Below are positions 1 through 8,585 of a stretch of DNA of 64,000 nucleotides, piece by piece. Each line of letters begins with the position of its first letter. Position 1 is the first letter of the stretch. Below the pieces are notes generated by a model, which saw only the letters and a program-made list of their open reading frames with translations, did not search any database and was not told the DNA's origin. The stretch is from Flavobacterium sp. 11 (GTDB lineage: Bacteria > Bacteroidota > Bacteroidia > Flavobacteriales > Flavobacteriaceae), in contig NZ_PEFE01000001.1 of the NCBI RefSeq assembly GCF_002754315.1, positions 310,001-374,000 of the forward strand, read 5' to 3'. The position numbers and the translations under genes are program-made.

Positions 1-447
1 TTTACTCCAATTCGCATCGGCCTTCATCATCAATCCAGATTCGTTCTTGTTCCAGCTTTTCAATGTGTTATTAAAGAAAGCGTTGTAAAACAAATACAAT
101 TTCCCATTACTAATTTTGAAAGTTTCCGGATTTATAGACACTTTTTCATTAGAATCGCCCATCGCAAAAGCACACCAACCTCCATATTGCGGTTCAAATT
201 TTGAAGGATTCTTCAAGAAATATTCTTTATTTACTGGCATCGAAAAATAATAAACCACGCCTTCATGCAATGCTGTTATTTCTTTTTTGCCTTTCACTGC
301 TTTTCCTTGTTTGAAGTAAGCCACAGGATCATATCCTTGAATAGCCACATTTTTTTCAAGATTAAAATGAGTCATTCGCTTACTGTCTTTTTGAGCAAAT
401 ACAGAAAGAGTACAGAATGCAATTAGAATAAATAGTAGCTTTTTCAT
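1..447 (-). CDS. YHS-domain protein, secreted (3' end outside window)
   Basis: The visible N-terminal 149 residues begin with a short signal peptide (MKKLLFILIAFCTLSVFAQ). The segment GYDPVAYFKQGK follows at about residues 38-49, which is the conserved start of YHS-type domains seen in small periplasmic proteins, and a later Tyr-Gly-Gly-Trp-Cys stretch also fits that family. YHS domains are thought to bind metal, but the exact job is not known. The start codon lies 2 bp after the stop of the peroxiredoxin-like gene, so the two are probably cotranscribed and may share a redox or metal-related role (inference). The C-terminus is cut by the window edge. Confidence 0.8.
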   Translation of the reverse strand, partial: MKKLLFILIAFCTLSVFAQKDSKRMTHFNLEKNVAIQGYDPVAYFKQGKAVKGKKEITALHEGVVYYFSMPVNKEYFLKNPSKFEPQYGGWCAFAMGDSNEKVSINPETFKISNGKLYLFYNAFFNNTLKSWNKNESGLMMKADANWSK

Positions 448-449
448 GA

Positions 450-1049
450 TTATTTATTTAAAGATTTTGCAACGGCAATCAACAAATCATTTGAAATTCT
501 GTTTTTGAAATTTGGAGCGATGTGTTCAAACTCAATTTCAGCATTTATATTTAAAATAAACACCGACGGCACAGGCAAAAAAGAATTATTCACACCATCA
601 GAACCTTTAGCAATTGTAGCCTTATAATTTTCTGGGGCTTGAAAAGCAATACCAACAGCTTTAGATAATTCGCCTGTACTATCTGACAATAACAAATAAT
701 TTAATTTTTCTTTATCATCTGTAACTTTCAAGCTTTTTGGAGCATCGGGACTTATTGCAATAATTTGATATCCCAAATCCAATAATTCTTTTTCGGCTTC
801 AGCCAAGGCTGCTAAATGAGCATTACAATACGGGCACCAACCACCACGGTAAAACACTAAAACGGTCTTTTTCTTACTGATTAATTCCGTTAAATTAACA
901 TTTGTATTTTCTACAGATTTCAAAGTGACATTAGGAATTTTTTCTCCAATAAGTAGTGGAGCAATTTCCGTAGCCAATTTTGGTAAATCATTTTGAGCCT
1001 GAACGGATAATCCAATTGCAAATAAAGCCAGACAAATTATTTTTTTCAT
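450..1049 (-). CDS. AhpC/TSA-family peroxiredoxin-like protein, exported
   Basis: This is a protein of 199 residues with a signal peptide ending near VQAQ. A thioredoxin-fold core follows, with FYRGGWCPYC at about residues 66-75; the CPYC pair is the probable redox centre. The segments IAISPDAPKSL and LPVPSVFILN match the AhpC/TSA peroxiredoxin-like family, which reduces peroxides or acts as a thiol oxidoreductase. An in-frame start lies 36 bases upstream, but the chosen ATG places the signal peptide right at the N-terminus. It is the first gene of a two-gene unit with the YHS protein and lies next to a Crp/Fnr regulator gene. The substrate is not known. Confidence 0.85.
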   Translation of the reverse strand: MKKIICLALFAIGLSVQAQNDLPKLATEIAPLLIGEKIPNVTLKSVENTNVNLTELISKKKTVLVFYRGGWCPYCNAHLAALAEAEKELLDLGYQIIAISPDAPKSLKVTDDKEKLNYLLLSDSTGELSKAVGIAFQAPENYKATIAKGSDGVNNSFLPVPSVFILNINAEIEFEHIAPNFKNRISNDLLIAVAKSLNK

Positions 1050-1129
1050 AGTGTTACTTTTTGATGTTGTAAAACTACTGTGCAATTTCGAATAGATTTG
1101 TCGGCTAGATTACAGTTCCACTAAAATAA

Positions 1130-1807
1130 TTATAATTTACGAATATCCGTTATAATGATTTCTTTCCTACTATAAATGATGGTACCATTCGTTTCCATTT
1201 CATTAAGCAATTGAGTCGCTGTTTGCCTTGAAGTACAAATAATTTGCGCAATATCGTTTTGGGTCAGATAATTTTCAATTACCACTTTATCTCCTATTTT
1301 TTTACCTTCTTTTTCAGCCCAATCTTTTAGGAACTGAAACAATCTGGTTTTTGCGTCTTTAGAAATCAAATTAGAATAACTGTTCTTAATCCGTTTCATT
1401 TTTAGCCCTACGAACTTTGTATAGGACAAAGCCAGACTTGGATTTCGCAACAATAAATCTTCAAAATCCGACATTAGAAAACTACAAATAGCCACATCAT
1501 CCGAAAGCACTTTTGCATATTCATTGGACTGGCTGTCAGCTTCCAAAGTCAGTTCTCCAAATAAATCTCCTTTTTGAATAATATCTTTAATCGTTTCATT
1601 GCCGTCTTCATCGACCGCAACAATCTTTATATTTCCTTTTTTCAGCAGAAAAATTCTTGGCAAATCCGAAGAAGAGAAATAGATAATCTCACCTTTCTTT
1701 GCTTTTTTAAAACCGGTGATAATACACAATTGTCTGATTTGTCCAAAACTCAACGTTCGAAACAATTTGTGATCGCGCAAATACCAATATTTTAAATCCT
1801 CATACAT
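1130..1807 (-). CDS. Crp/Fnr-family transcriptional regulator
   Basis: At 225 residues it has the usual length for the family. The N-terminal two thirds form a cyclic-nucleotide-binding-type beta barrel (ILKKGNIKIVAVDEDGNE, then GDLFGELTLE at about 81-90). The C-terminal part is a winged helix with the recognition stretch LTQNDIAQIICTSRQTATQLL at about 181-201. No N-terminal cysteine cluster for an Fe-S centre is visible, so an oxygen-sensing FNR mechanism is not supported. The gene is codirectional with the peroxiredoxin/YHS pair, 80 bp upstream of it, so it may control those genes (inference). The effector is unknown. Confidence 0.88.
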   Translation of the reverse strand: MYEDLKYWYLRDHKLFRTLSFGQIRQLCIITGFKKAKKGEIIYFSSSDLPRIFLLKKGNIKIVAVDEDGNETIKDIIQKGDLFGELTLEADSQSNEYAKVLSDDVAICSFLMSDFEDLLLRNPSLALSYTKFVGLKMKRIKNSYSNLISKDAKTRLFQFLKDWAEKEGKKIGDKVVIENYLTQNDIAQIICTSRQTATQLLNEMETNGTIIYSRKEIIITDIRKL

Positions 1808-1853
1808 AAAAAAATTCTTTCAGTAAATGTATTAAAAAAACGATTTAAAAAAC

Positions 1854-1887
1854 AAAACCCTTTCCAGCCGAAATTGGAAAGGGTTTT
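1854..1887 (-). terminator. Rho-independent terminator of the acyl-CoA dehydrogenase gene
   Basis: A perfect 12-bp stem (AAAACCCTTTCC / GGAAAGGGTTTT) with a 10-base loop lies just downstream of the dehydrogenase stop codon. On the minus strand it is followed by a T-rich run. Confidence 0.85.
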
Positions 1888-1907
1888 GATGAACTATTTT
1901 ATATCCT

Positions 1908-3047
1908 TTAAGAAACTAATCCTCTTGAAATTACAATTCGTTGTATTTCAGAAGTTCCTTCATAAATTTGAGTAATTTTAGAGTCACGCATCATACGTTC
2001 CACATGATATTCAGCAACATAACCGTTTCCTCCATGAATTTGAACCGCTTCATTTGCTACTTCTAAAGCTATTTCTGACGCGTATAACTTTGCCATAGCA
2101 CCAGAATGTGCGATATCTTTACCTTCATCTTTTTCACAAGCCGCTTTCATTACCAATAATTTTGCAGCAGTTACTTTTACATACATATCAGCCAGTTTAA
2201 AAGCAATAGCCTGATGATTGAAAATTTCTTTTCCAAATGCTTTTCTCTCGTGAGAATATTTTAAAGCAATTTCGTACGCTCCAGTTGCAATTCCTAACGC
2301 TTGAGATGCAATCCCTATTCTTCCGCCATTTAAGACATTCATTGCAAAAGCAAATCCAAATCCGTCAACACCAATTCTATTTTCTTTAGGAACTTTTACA
2401 TCCGAAAACATTAATGAATGCGTATCACTTCCGCGAATTCCCATTTTCTTTTCTTTTGGTCCAATATCAAATCCAGCCCAACCTTTTTCAACAATAAAAG
2501 CATTGATTCCTTTGTGTCCTTTTTCAATATCCGTTTGAGCAATAACTAAATATGTTGATGCAGTTGACCCGTTAGTAATCCAGTTTTTAGTACCATTTAA
2601 TAAGTAATAATCTCCTTTATCTATCGCAGTCGTTTTTTGCGAAGTCGCATCACTTCCAGCTTCAGGCTCTGATAAACAAAAAGCTCCAATAACTTCCCCT
2701 TTTGCAAGCGGAACCAAATATTTCATTTTTTGCTCTTCGTTGCAATATTTTTCAAGACCAGCGCAAACTAAAGAATTATTAACTGACATGATTACAGCTG
2801 CTGAAGCATCCACTTTTGCGATTTCTGTCATTGCCAAAACATACGAAATACTGTCTAAACCAGACCCACCGTATTTAGGATCGACCATCATTCCCATAAA
2901 ACCTAAATCGGCCATCATTTTCACTTGCTCAGTAGGAAATTTTGAATGTTCATCACGTTCAATAACACCAGGTAATAATTCTACTACAGCAAAATCTTTA
3001 GCGGCTTGTTGAATCATTAAATGCTCTTCGGTTAGATTAAAATCCAT
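1908..3047 (-). CDS. Acyl-CoA dehydrogenase
   Basis: This protein of 379 residues matches the standard length of short/medium-chain acyl-CoA dehydrogenases, FAD enzymes of the first step of beta-oxidation or of branched-chain amino acid breakdown. The family signature GAFCLSEPEAGSD is present near residue 120. Near the C-terminus QIYEGTSEIQR includes the catalytic glutamate (about E363) in its usual YEGT setting. The gene is monocistronic, with a consensus promoter upstream and a strong terminator downstream. Substrate chain length cannot be read from the sequence. Confidence 0.93.
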   Translation of the reverse strand: MDFNLTEEHLMIQQAAKDFAVVELLPGVIERDEHSKFPTEQVKMMADLGFMGMMVDPKYGGSGLDSISYVLAMTEIAKVDASAAVIMSVNNSLVCAGLEKYCNEEQKMKYLVPLAKGEVIGAFCLSEPEAGSDATSQKTTAIDKGDYYLLNGTKNWITNGSTASTYLVIAQTDIEKGHKGINAFIVEKGWAGFDIGPKEKKMGIRGSDTHSLMFSDVKVPKENRIGVDGFGFAFAMNVLNGGRIGIASQALGIATGAYEIALKYSHERKAFGKEIFNHQAIAFKLADMYVKVTAAKLLVMKAACEKDEGKDIAHSGAMAKLYASEIALEVANEAVQIHGGNGYVAEYHVERMMRDSKITQIYEGTSEIQRIVISRGLVS

Positions 3048-3084
3048 ATTTTTATTGTAAATTAAATGTTCTTAAATTTGTCGT

Positions 3085-3114
3085 CAAAAGTAATTATTAA
3101 ATATCAAATTTCAA
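3085..3114 (-). promoter_or_regulatory. Bacteroidota-type promoter of the acyl-CoA dehydrogenase gene
   Basis: On the minus strand TTG (3114-3112) is followed by exactly 19 bp and then TACTTTTG (3092-3085), a full match to the TTG-N19-TAnnTTTG consensus. The start codon is about 38 bp further on. The divergent anmK gene starts only 22 bp away on the other side. Confidence 0.75.
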
Positions 3115-3135
3115 ACGATTTCGTAAATTTAGCCA

Positions 3136-4203
3136 ATGTTTAAAGAAAAGTATACTATTATAGGTGTTATGTCCGGAACCTCGCTGGACGGAGTCGATTT
3201 GGCGCATATTGTCTTTACTGTCAAAAACAACAAATGGGACTTTCAAATCCTGGAATCTGAAACCGTTTCGTATAGCATTGATTGGTTAAACAAATTGAAA
3301 ATAGCTGTCGATTTTTCTGAAGCTGCTCTCGAAAAATTAAATCAAGACTACACGCAACTTCTGGCTGTTATTATTTCTGATTTTATCGAAAAATACGAAA
3401 TAAAAGACCTCGATGCTGTTTGTTCCCACGGACATACTATTTTGCACCAACCACAAAACGGATTCACACTTCAAATTGGTAATTTACCCGAAATAGCTAC
3501 TTTAATTAACCAAACTGTCGTTTGTGATTTCAGAGTTCAAGACGTACAATTTGGCGGTCAAGGCGCACCTTTGGTTCCTATTGGCGACCGAATTTTATTT
3601 TCTGAATATGAGTATTGCATGAATTTAGGTGGTTTTTCGAATGTTTCTTTTGAACAGAATAACAAAAGAATCGCCTTTGATATTTCGCCTGTAAACACCG
3701 TTTTAAATTTTTATGCGAATCAATTGGGATTAGATTATGATGACAAAGGAAGTATTTCAAGAACCGGAATTTGTAATAAAGATTTATTAAATGAACTAAA
3801 TGCGTTGGATTTCTACCAAAAGAAACACCCTAAATCATTGGGCTTCGAATTTGTAAAAGAAACTGTTTTACCTATTATCGAAAAATATTCCATTCCCATT
3901 GAAGACAAATTACACACTTTCACCGAACATGTGGCGTTGCAAATTGCTTTGGCTTTGCCCAATAAAAACGGAAGCCTTTTTATAACTGGTGGCGGTGCTT
4001 ACAATGATTTTCTTATAGAGAGAGTTCAGTATCATTTACCCAAAATGAAGCTCATTATTCCGTCAGCTAAAATATTGGAATTCAAAGAAGCACTGATTTT
4101 TGCATTACTCGGTGTTTTAAAATTACGCGGAGAAATCAATGTTTTGAGCAGCTTTACAGGTGCAAAAACAGATCACAGTTCTGGAGTTATTTATAACAAT
4201 TGA
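3136..4203 (+). CDS. anmK: Anhydro-N-acetylmuramic acid kinase
   Basis: This is a 355-residue protein with the AnmK start motif GVMSGTSLDGVDL (residues 10-22), which forms the ATP phosphate-binding loop. VCDFRVQDVQFGGQGAPLVP and the later ITGGGAYNDFLIERV also match the family. AnmK phosphorylates and opens 1,6-anhydro-MurNAc released from peptidoglycan so that it can be recycled. It acts in the cytoplasm and no signal peptide is present. The gene is divergent from the acyl-CoA dehydrogenase. A TAAATTTA box lies only about 5 bp before the ATG, so the leader would be very short if that is the promoter. Confidence 0.95.
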   Translation: MFKEKYTIIGVMSGTSLDGVDLAHIVFTVKNNKWDFQILESETVSYSIDWLNKLKIAVDFSEAALEKLNQDYTQLLAVIISDFIEKYEIKDLDAVCSHGHTILHQPQNGFTLQIGNLPEIATLINQTVVCDFRVQDVQFGGQGAPLVPIGDRILFSEYEYCMNLGGFSNVSFEQNNKRIAFDISPVNTVLNFYANQLGLDYDDKGSISRTGICNKDLLNELNALDFYQKKHPKSLGFEFVKETVLPIIEKYSIPIEDKLHTFTEHVALQIALALPNKNGSLFITGGGAYNDFLIERVQYHLPKMKLIIPSAKILEFKEALIFALLGVLKLRGEINVLSSFTGAKTDHSSGVIYNN

Positions 4204-4275
4204 ATATTTTAACTAAACTATATTCCCTCATCGCTTAAAAGACTAATTTTAGCAAAAATTTAACCTACACAACTC

Positions 4276-4854
4276 ATGAAAAAACTCTTATTACCCCTAT
4301 TTACACTGTTTTTACTTATTCAATCCAACATCGTTACAGCGCAAAGCCAATTTGATGTCAATGGTGTTATTATTCCAAGAGAAATAAAATTCCAAAATAA
4401 AACGCTTCAGCTTAACGGGTTTGGAACCAGATCAAAAATGATGATTGAAGTATATGTTCAAGCATTATATTTAACAATACTTTCCCAAGATGCAAAAGAT
4501 ATTATTGACAGTAATACTGAAATGGCTATCAGAATACAAATCACCTCTTCAATGGTTTCATCAGCTAAGTTAACCCGAAATTTAAATAAAGGTTTCGAAC
4601 AGTCTTCTAAAGATGTTCTTCCTACTTTAGTCCCAAGAATGGAACAACTTAAAGGTATGCTAAGCGATGAAATTGTAGAGAATGACATTTTTAATTTGAT
4701 TTATAATCCTAATGATACTTCTCTTTGGGTCTACAAAAACGACAAATTAAAAGGTAAAATAGCAGGATTTGATTTCAAAAAAGCATTCTTTGGAATTTGG
4801 CTTTCGGATAATCCTGTGGGTGAAAACCTTAAAAAGAATTTATTAGGTCAATAA
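4276..4854 (+). CDS. Chalcone-isomerase-like (CHI-like) exported protein
   Basis: This protein of 192 residues has a clear signal peptide (MKKLLLPLFTLFLLIQSNIVTAQ). The mature part starts FDVNGVIIPREIKFQNKTLQLNGFGTRSKMMIEVYVQALYL, the typical opening of bacterial CHI-like proteins, and ends with GIWLSDNPVGENLKKNLLG, also diagnostic. These proteins share the chalcone isomerase fold but generally lack its catalytic role; a lipid-binding role is often suggested. The gene follows anmK by 72 bp on the same strand and may be cotranscribed. Its physiological function is unknown. Confidence 0.85.
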   Translation: MKKLLLPLFTLFLLIQSNIVTAQSQFDVNGVIIPREIKFQNKTLQLNGFGTRSKMMIEVYVQALYLTILSQDAKDIIDSNTEMAIRIQITSSMVSSAKLTRNLNKGFEQSSKDVLPTLVPRMEQLKGMLSDEIVENDIFNLIYNPNDTSLWVYKNDKLKGKIAGFDFKKAFFGIWLSDNPVGENLKKNLLGQ

Positions 4855-4909
4855 AAATTATTGTTTGAAATTATTCAAAAAAATAAATAATTCACATTAT
4901 TCTATTTTT

Positions 4910-4917
4910 TATATTTG
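4910..4917 (+). promoter_or_regulatory. Candidate -7 box of the glutamate dehydrogenase gene
   Basis: TATATTTG fully matches TAnnTTTG and lies 25 bp before the chosen ATG. No clear TTG is present at the right upstream distance, so only the -7 element is supported. Confidence 0.5.
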
Positions 4918-4941
4918 CCTAAATTAAACATATCGCAACAA

Positions 4942-6168
4942 ATGAAAGATTTATTAAAGAAATTCGAAAATAAAGAACCTGAAATAGTTTTCCATTGGAA
5001 AGATGCTGAAACAGAAGCCGAAGGATGGACAGTCATCAATTCGCTTCGTGGTGGTGCTGCCGGTGGTGGAACTCGTATGAGAAAAGGGTTGGATATGAAT
5101 GAAGTTTTGTCTTTGGCAAAAACCATGGAAGTGAAATTTTCAGTTTCTGGACCTGCTATTGGCGGAGCAAAATCTGGAATTAATTTTGACCCGAATGACC
5201 CAAGAAAAAAAGGCGTTTTACAACGTTGGTATAAAGCCGTTTCTCCTTTATTGAAAAGTTACTACGGAACGGGTGGAGATTTAAATGTAGATGAAATTCA
5301 CGAAGTAATTCCGATGACGGAAGAATGTGGTGTTTGGCATCCGCAAGAAGGTGTTTTTAACGGTCATTTCAAACCGACCGAAGCAGACAAAATCAACAGA
5401 ATTGGACAATTGCGTCAAGGTGTGGTGAAAGTGATTGAAAATCCAAAATTCTCACCAGATGTTTCCAGAAAATATACTATTGCTGATATGATTACCGGTT
5501 ATGGCGTTGCAGAAGCTGTTCGTAATTATTATACAATCTATGGTGGAGACGTAAAAGGAAAGAAAGCAATCGTACAAGGTTTTGGAAATGTAGGTTCTGC
5601 TGCCGCTTTTTACTTAGCCGAAATGGGCGCTAAAGTAATTGGTATTATCGACAGAGACGGAGGATTAATCAACGAAGAAGGATTCTCTTTCGAAGAAATA
5701 AGAGCTTTATTTCTTGCAAAAGACGGAAACAAACTGGTTGCTGAAAACATGATTCCTTTTGAAGAAATCAATCAAAAAATATGGACTATTGGCGCTGAAA
5801 TATTCACTCCGTGTGCCGCTTCCAGACTAGTAACTCAATCTCAAATTGACAGCTTGATTGCGAATGGCCTTGAAGTAATTTCGTGTGGTGCAAATGTTCC
5901 TTTTGCCGACACAGCAATCTTTTTTGGTCCAATTATGGAACATGTAGATCATAAAGTGAGTTTAATTCCTGACTTTATTTCTAATTGTGGTATGGCGCGT
6001 GTTTTTGCTTACTTCATGGAAAAGAAAGTACAAATGACGGATGAAGCTATCTTCCAAGACACTTCGGAAATCATCAAAAAAGCAATTGAAAAAGCACATG
6101 CTTTGAATCCAAGTAAAACAAATATTAGTGCCACTGCTTTTGAAATCGCATTGAAGCAGCTTACTTAA
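4942..6168 (+). CDS. Glu/Leu/Phe/Val dehydrogenase family protein (probable glutamate dehydrogenase)
   Basis: From the ATG this is a protein of 408 residues. GGGTRMRKGLDMNEVLSLAK is followed by GPAIGGAKSGI, which includes the substrate-binding lysines of the family. A Rossmann domain with GFGNVGSAAAFYL lies near the middle. The enzyme interconverts an amino acid (most likely glutamate) and its 2-oxo acid with NAD(P). A TTG upstream at 4915 would add nine residues, but it lies inside the promoter-like TATATTTG, so the ATG at 4942 is preferred. A strong terminator follows. Glutamate versus branched-chain substrate preference is not settled by sequence alone. Confidence 0.9.
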   Translation: MKDLLKKFENKEPEIVFHWKDAETEAEGWTVINSLRGGAAGGGTRMRKGLDMNEVLSLAKTMEVKFSVSGPAIGGAKSGINFDPNDPRKKGVLQRWYKAVSPLLKSYYGTGGDLNVDEIHEVIPMTEECGVWHPQEGVFNGHFKPTEADKINRIGQLRQGVVKVIENPKFSPDVSRKYTIADMITGYGVAEAVRNYYTIYGGDVKGKKAIVQGFGNVGSAAAFYLAEMGAKVIGIIDRDGGLINEEGFSFEEIRALFLAKDGNKLVAENMIPFEEINQKIWTIGAEIFTPCAASRLVTQSQIDSLIANGLEVISCGANVPFADTAIFFGPIMEHVDHKVSLIPDFISNCGMARVFAYFMEKKVQMTDEAIFQDTSEIIKKAIEKAHALNPSKTNISATAFEIALKQLT

Positions 6169-6202
6169 AATAAAATAGTTTTTTTTACTATTTATCGGAA
6201 CT

Positions 6203-6240
6203 GGGATTAAGCAGATTTTAAAATCTATTTAATCCCTTTT
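6203..6240 (+). terminator. Terminator after the glutamate dehydrogenase gene
   Basis: Nested inverted repeat: GGGATTAA and TTAATCCC enclose the perfect palindrome AGATTTTAAAATCT, and a T-run follows. It lies 35 bp after the stop codon. Confidence 0.8.
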
Positions 6241-6363
6241 CTTATTTCTAGTTTTAAGCGAAAGCAATATTATTTATATTCTGGCAGTCGCTTTTTACTC
6301 TTGACAATTTTTAGTACTTTTCAACGTTTTTTAGTAATACACTTTTTAAAATTTAAAATACAA

Positions 6364-7263
6364 ATGAGTTCCACCATTTCATCAGATCAAAAGAAATCGT
6401 TAGCACTATCCATTCTTTTGTATGCGACAATGTTGTTAATTTTATTTTTCATCCGCTTTTGGCCTCCCGCAAACATGGATGAACTTGCTGGCGGCGGTGG
6501 TGGCGGTGGCGTTACAGTAAATTTTGGTGACAGCGATTTAGGATCGGGTGCGAATTATAAAAGTGAAGTTTTGGAAGTAAAAAACCAAACCAGACAAACG
6601 CCTGCAAAATCAACTCCTGACGAAGCTATTTTATCCCAAGAAAACAGCACCGAAGAAACTGTTGTCATTCCGACGAAAGAAAAAACTAAAAAACCAATAG
6701 TCGTTGTAAAAGAAGAAACAAAACCAGTAGTTGTAAAACCTAAAGTTTCTAACAATACCAATGATGCTTTATCCAGCATTCTAAAAGGTTCTAATAAAGG
6801 TGGCGATGGCGATGACAAAGCAGCCGGAAACAAAGGAAAAGCCAACGGAAGCTTGAGTTCTAACGGTTATTATGGAACGGGTGGTTCCGGTGGAGGAACA
6901 GGCGGAGGAAATGGTACCGGAACCGGAATAGGAACTGGCAGTGGCTATGGCTCCGGAAGCGGAGGAGGAACCGGAAGTGGTTCAGGCGGAGGAGTTGGAT
7001 ACTCCTTAGGAAACCGAAAAGCACTCTCTAAACCTGCACCAAAATACACATGTAATGAACAAGGGAAAGTAGTTGTAGAAGTTTCTGTTGACAGAACCGG
7101 AAGGACTGTAAATGCAGTTGCCGGTGTAAAAGGAACTACGAATACCGCAAAATGTTTATTAGATCAAGCCAGAATTGCTGCAATGAACACGAGATGGGAT
7201 GCCAGCAGCGATGCCCCGGAAAAGCAAGTCGGTAAGATTGTTTACAATTTCAATTTGAATTAA
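6364..7263 (+). CDS. TonB-like energy transducer with glycine-rich linker
   Basis: From the ATG at 6364 this is a protein of 299 residues. A single N-terminal membrane segment (about residues 11-31) is followed by a poly-Gly stretch, then a Pro/Lys/Val-rich charged region, then a long Gly/Ser/Thr-rich linker. The C-terminal domain of about 80 residues (KYTCNEQGKVVVEVSVDRTG onward) resembles TonB C-terminal domains. TonB transmits proton-motive force from ExbB/ExbD to outer-membrane receptors such as SusC proteins. The exbD and exbB genes lie convergently just downstream. An in-frame TTG 63 bases upstream would put 21 residues before the membrane segment and is less likely. Confidence 0.8.
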   Translation: MSSTISSDQKKSLALSILLYATMLLILFFIRFWPPANMDELAGGGGGGGVTVNFGDSDLGSGANYKSEVLEVKNQTRQTPAKSTPDEAILSQENSTEETVVIPTKEKTKKPIVVVKEETKPVVVKPKVSNNTNDALSSILKGSNKGGDGDDKAAGNKGKANGSLSSNGYYGTGGSGGGTGGGNGTGTGIGTGSGYGSGSGGGTGSGSGGGVGYSLGNRKALSKPAPKYTCNEQGKVVVEVSVDRTGRTVNAVAGVKGTTNTAKCLLDQARIAAMNTRWDASSDAPEKQVGKIVYNFNLN

Positions 7264-7281
7264 AATCATATAAAGCTACAT

Positions 7282-7315
7282 AAAAAATGCCTCGAAATAT
7301 CGAGGCATTTTTTTT
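7282..7315. terminator. Bidirectional terminator between tonB-like gene and exbD
   Basis: A perfect stem (AAAAAATGCCTCG / CGAGGCATTTTTT, loop AAATAT) lies between two convergent genes and gives a T-run in both directions. Confidence 0.9.
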
Positions 7316-7363
7316 ATTTTAAAATCAGCTTAACTAATTTACTTTGTAAAACTCTTAATGAAA

Positions 7364-7759
7364 TCACTTAGGACTGGTGGCAATCACAAACTTCAGATTG
7401 TTCTTAACTCCTATTTGCAGTACGTCAACTAAGTCTTGTACTTGTAAATTGAATGGAATGCGAACAATTACAGTTTGGTCCTTTGATGAATCCATCTTAG
7501 ACATCAAGGTTGTTTCCAGTTCTTCAAATGAAACAGGTTGCTTGTCGATGTAGAATTTTTTATCTTCTGTGACAGATAAACTAATGTATTGCTTGTTTGT
7601 TTTTTCGTTTGATTGTGCTTTTGGCAACGTCATCTTGATAACATTAGGATTCGCCAATGTTGATATAATCAAGAAAAACAACAACAGGAAAAACATAATA
7701 TCACTTAATGAAGAAGTCGCGACCTCGGCATGAAATCTTCTTTTTCTTTTTATAGACAT
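7364..7759 (-). CDS. exbD: ExbD/TolR-family biopolymer transport protein
   Basis: This protein of 131 residues has one N-terminal membrane segment. The conserved SLSDIMFFLLLFFLIISTLA holds the membrane aspartate that takes part in proton use. A small periplasmic domain follows. It partners ExbB in the inner-membrane motor that energises TonB. Its start lies 1 bp after the stop of exbB, so the two are surely cotranslated. The gene converges on the tonB-like gene across a shared terminator. Confidence 0.92.
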   Translation of the reverse strand: MSIKRKRRFHAEVATSSLSDIMFFLLLFFLIISTLANPNVIKMTLPKAQSNEKTNKQYISLSVTEDKKFYIDKQPVSFEELETTLMSKMDSSKDQTVIVRIPFNLQVQDLVDVLQIGVKNNLKFVIATSPK

Positions 7760-7760
7760 A

Positions 7761-8456
7761 TTATGATCTTTGAATAATATTTACAAATTCTAATATTTGT
7801 TTTTGAATTTTTAAAGCAAAATTATCAATCTTACCGTTTAATAAATGATATCCGCTATACGCAATAATACCTACAATTAATCCAGCACCACTACTGATCA
7901 TTTTCTCATACAATCCTCCAGAAATATTACCAATACTAATGTTTTCAGTTACCGAAATACTGTAAAATATTTTAATAACTCCAGAAATAGTTCCAATAAA
8001 TCCTAATGTAGGTGCAATACCGGCAATAAGTCCCAAATGACCTAAATGCTTTTCCATTCCTCCTATTTCGATATCTGCAGCACGATCCATATTAGATTCA
8101 ATCTCAATAATAGGTCTCCCAATAACCAAAATACCTTCTTTTACAATATTACCCGAAGCGGTATTATTTCTTTCTGCAATGGATCGAGCCAAATCAAGAT
8201 TTCCTGAATTTAGATTATCCCGAACATCGCGCATCAAAAGTGCATCAATTTTTGATGCTTTACTGATGTACAAATAGCGTTCAATAATCAGATAGAAAGT
8301 GTAAAATAATAGAATCCCGATTGGGATAAGCCACACACCACCTTTTAAAAGGAATCCCAAAGTGGATATTTCGGTATTTGGAGCAATTTTTTCGATAACT
8401 ACGTTTGAAGCAGCGTTGGTAATGGTGTCGGCCTGTAATTGTATAAAACTAAACAT
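7761..8456 (-). CDS. exbB: MotA/TolQ/ExbB-family proton channel protein
   Basis: This protein of 231 residues has three predicted membrane segments: one near residues 34-57 and two in the C-terminal half. The signature GLIAGIAPTLGFIGTISGVI is the conserved ExbB/TolQ transmembrane motif. With ExbD it forms the proton channel that powers TonB-dependent uptake, which the SusC receptor in this window would use. A TATCTTTA box upstream is one base off the Bacteroidota -7 consensus. The neighbouring folC gene is divergent. Confidence 0.92.
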   Translation of the reverse strand: MFSFIQLQADTITNAASNVVIEKIAPNTEISTLGFLLKGGVWLIPIGILLFYTFYLIIERYLYISKASKIDALLMRDVRDNLNSGNLDLARSIAERNNTASGNIVKEGILVIGRPIIEIESNMDRAADIEIGGMEKHLGHLGLIAGIAPTLGFIGTISGVIKIFYSISVTENISIGNISGGLYEKMISSGAGLIVGIIAYSGYHLLNGKIDNFALKIQKQILEFVNIIQRS

Positions 8457-8585
8457 ATAATATTATTGTATTTTAATCATTAATTCTAAAAATTATTTCA
8501 ATTTTGCACTAAAGATACTTTTCGATGTACTATTAAACTAAAAAAATCGAAAAATATTTTAAACAACTACTATTTTATTACAAAA

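Noticed and set aside
4915..4941. Upstream TTG start for the glutamate dehydrogenase gene
   Set aside because: It lies inside a TATATTTG promoter-like box. The ATG at 4942 gives a normal family N-terminus.
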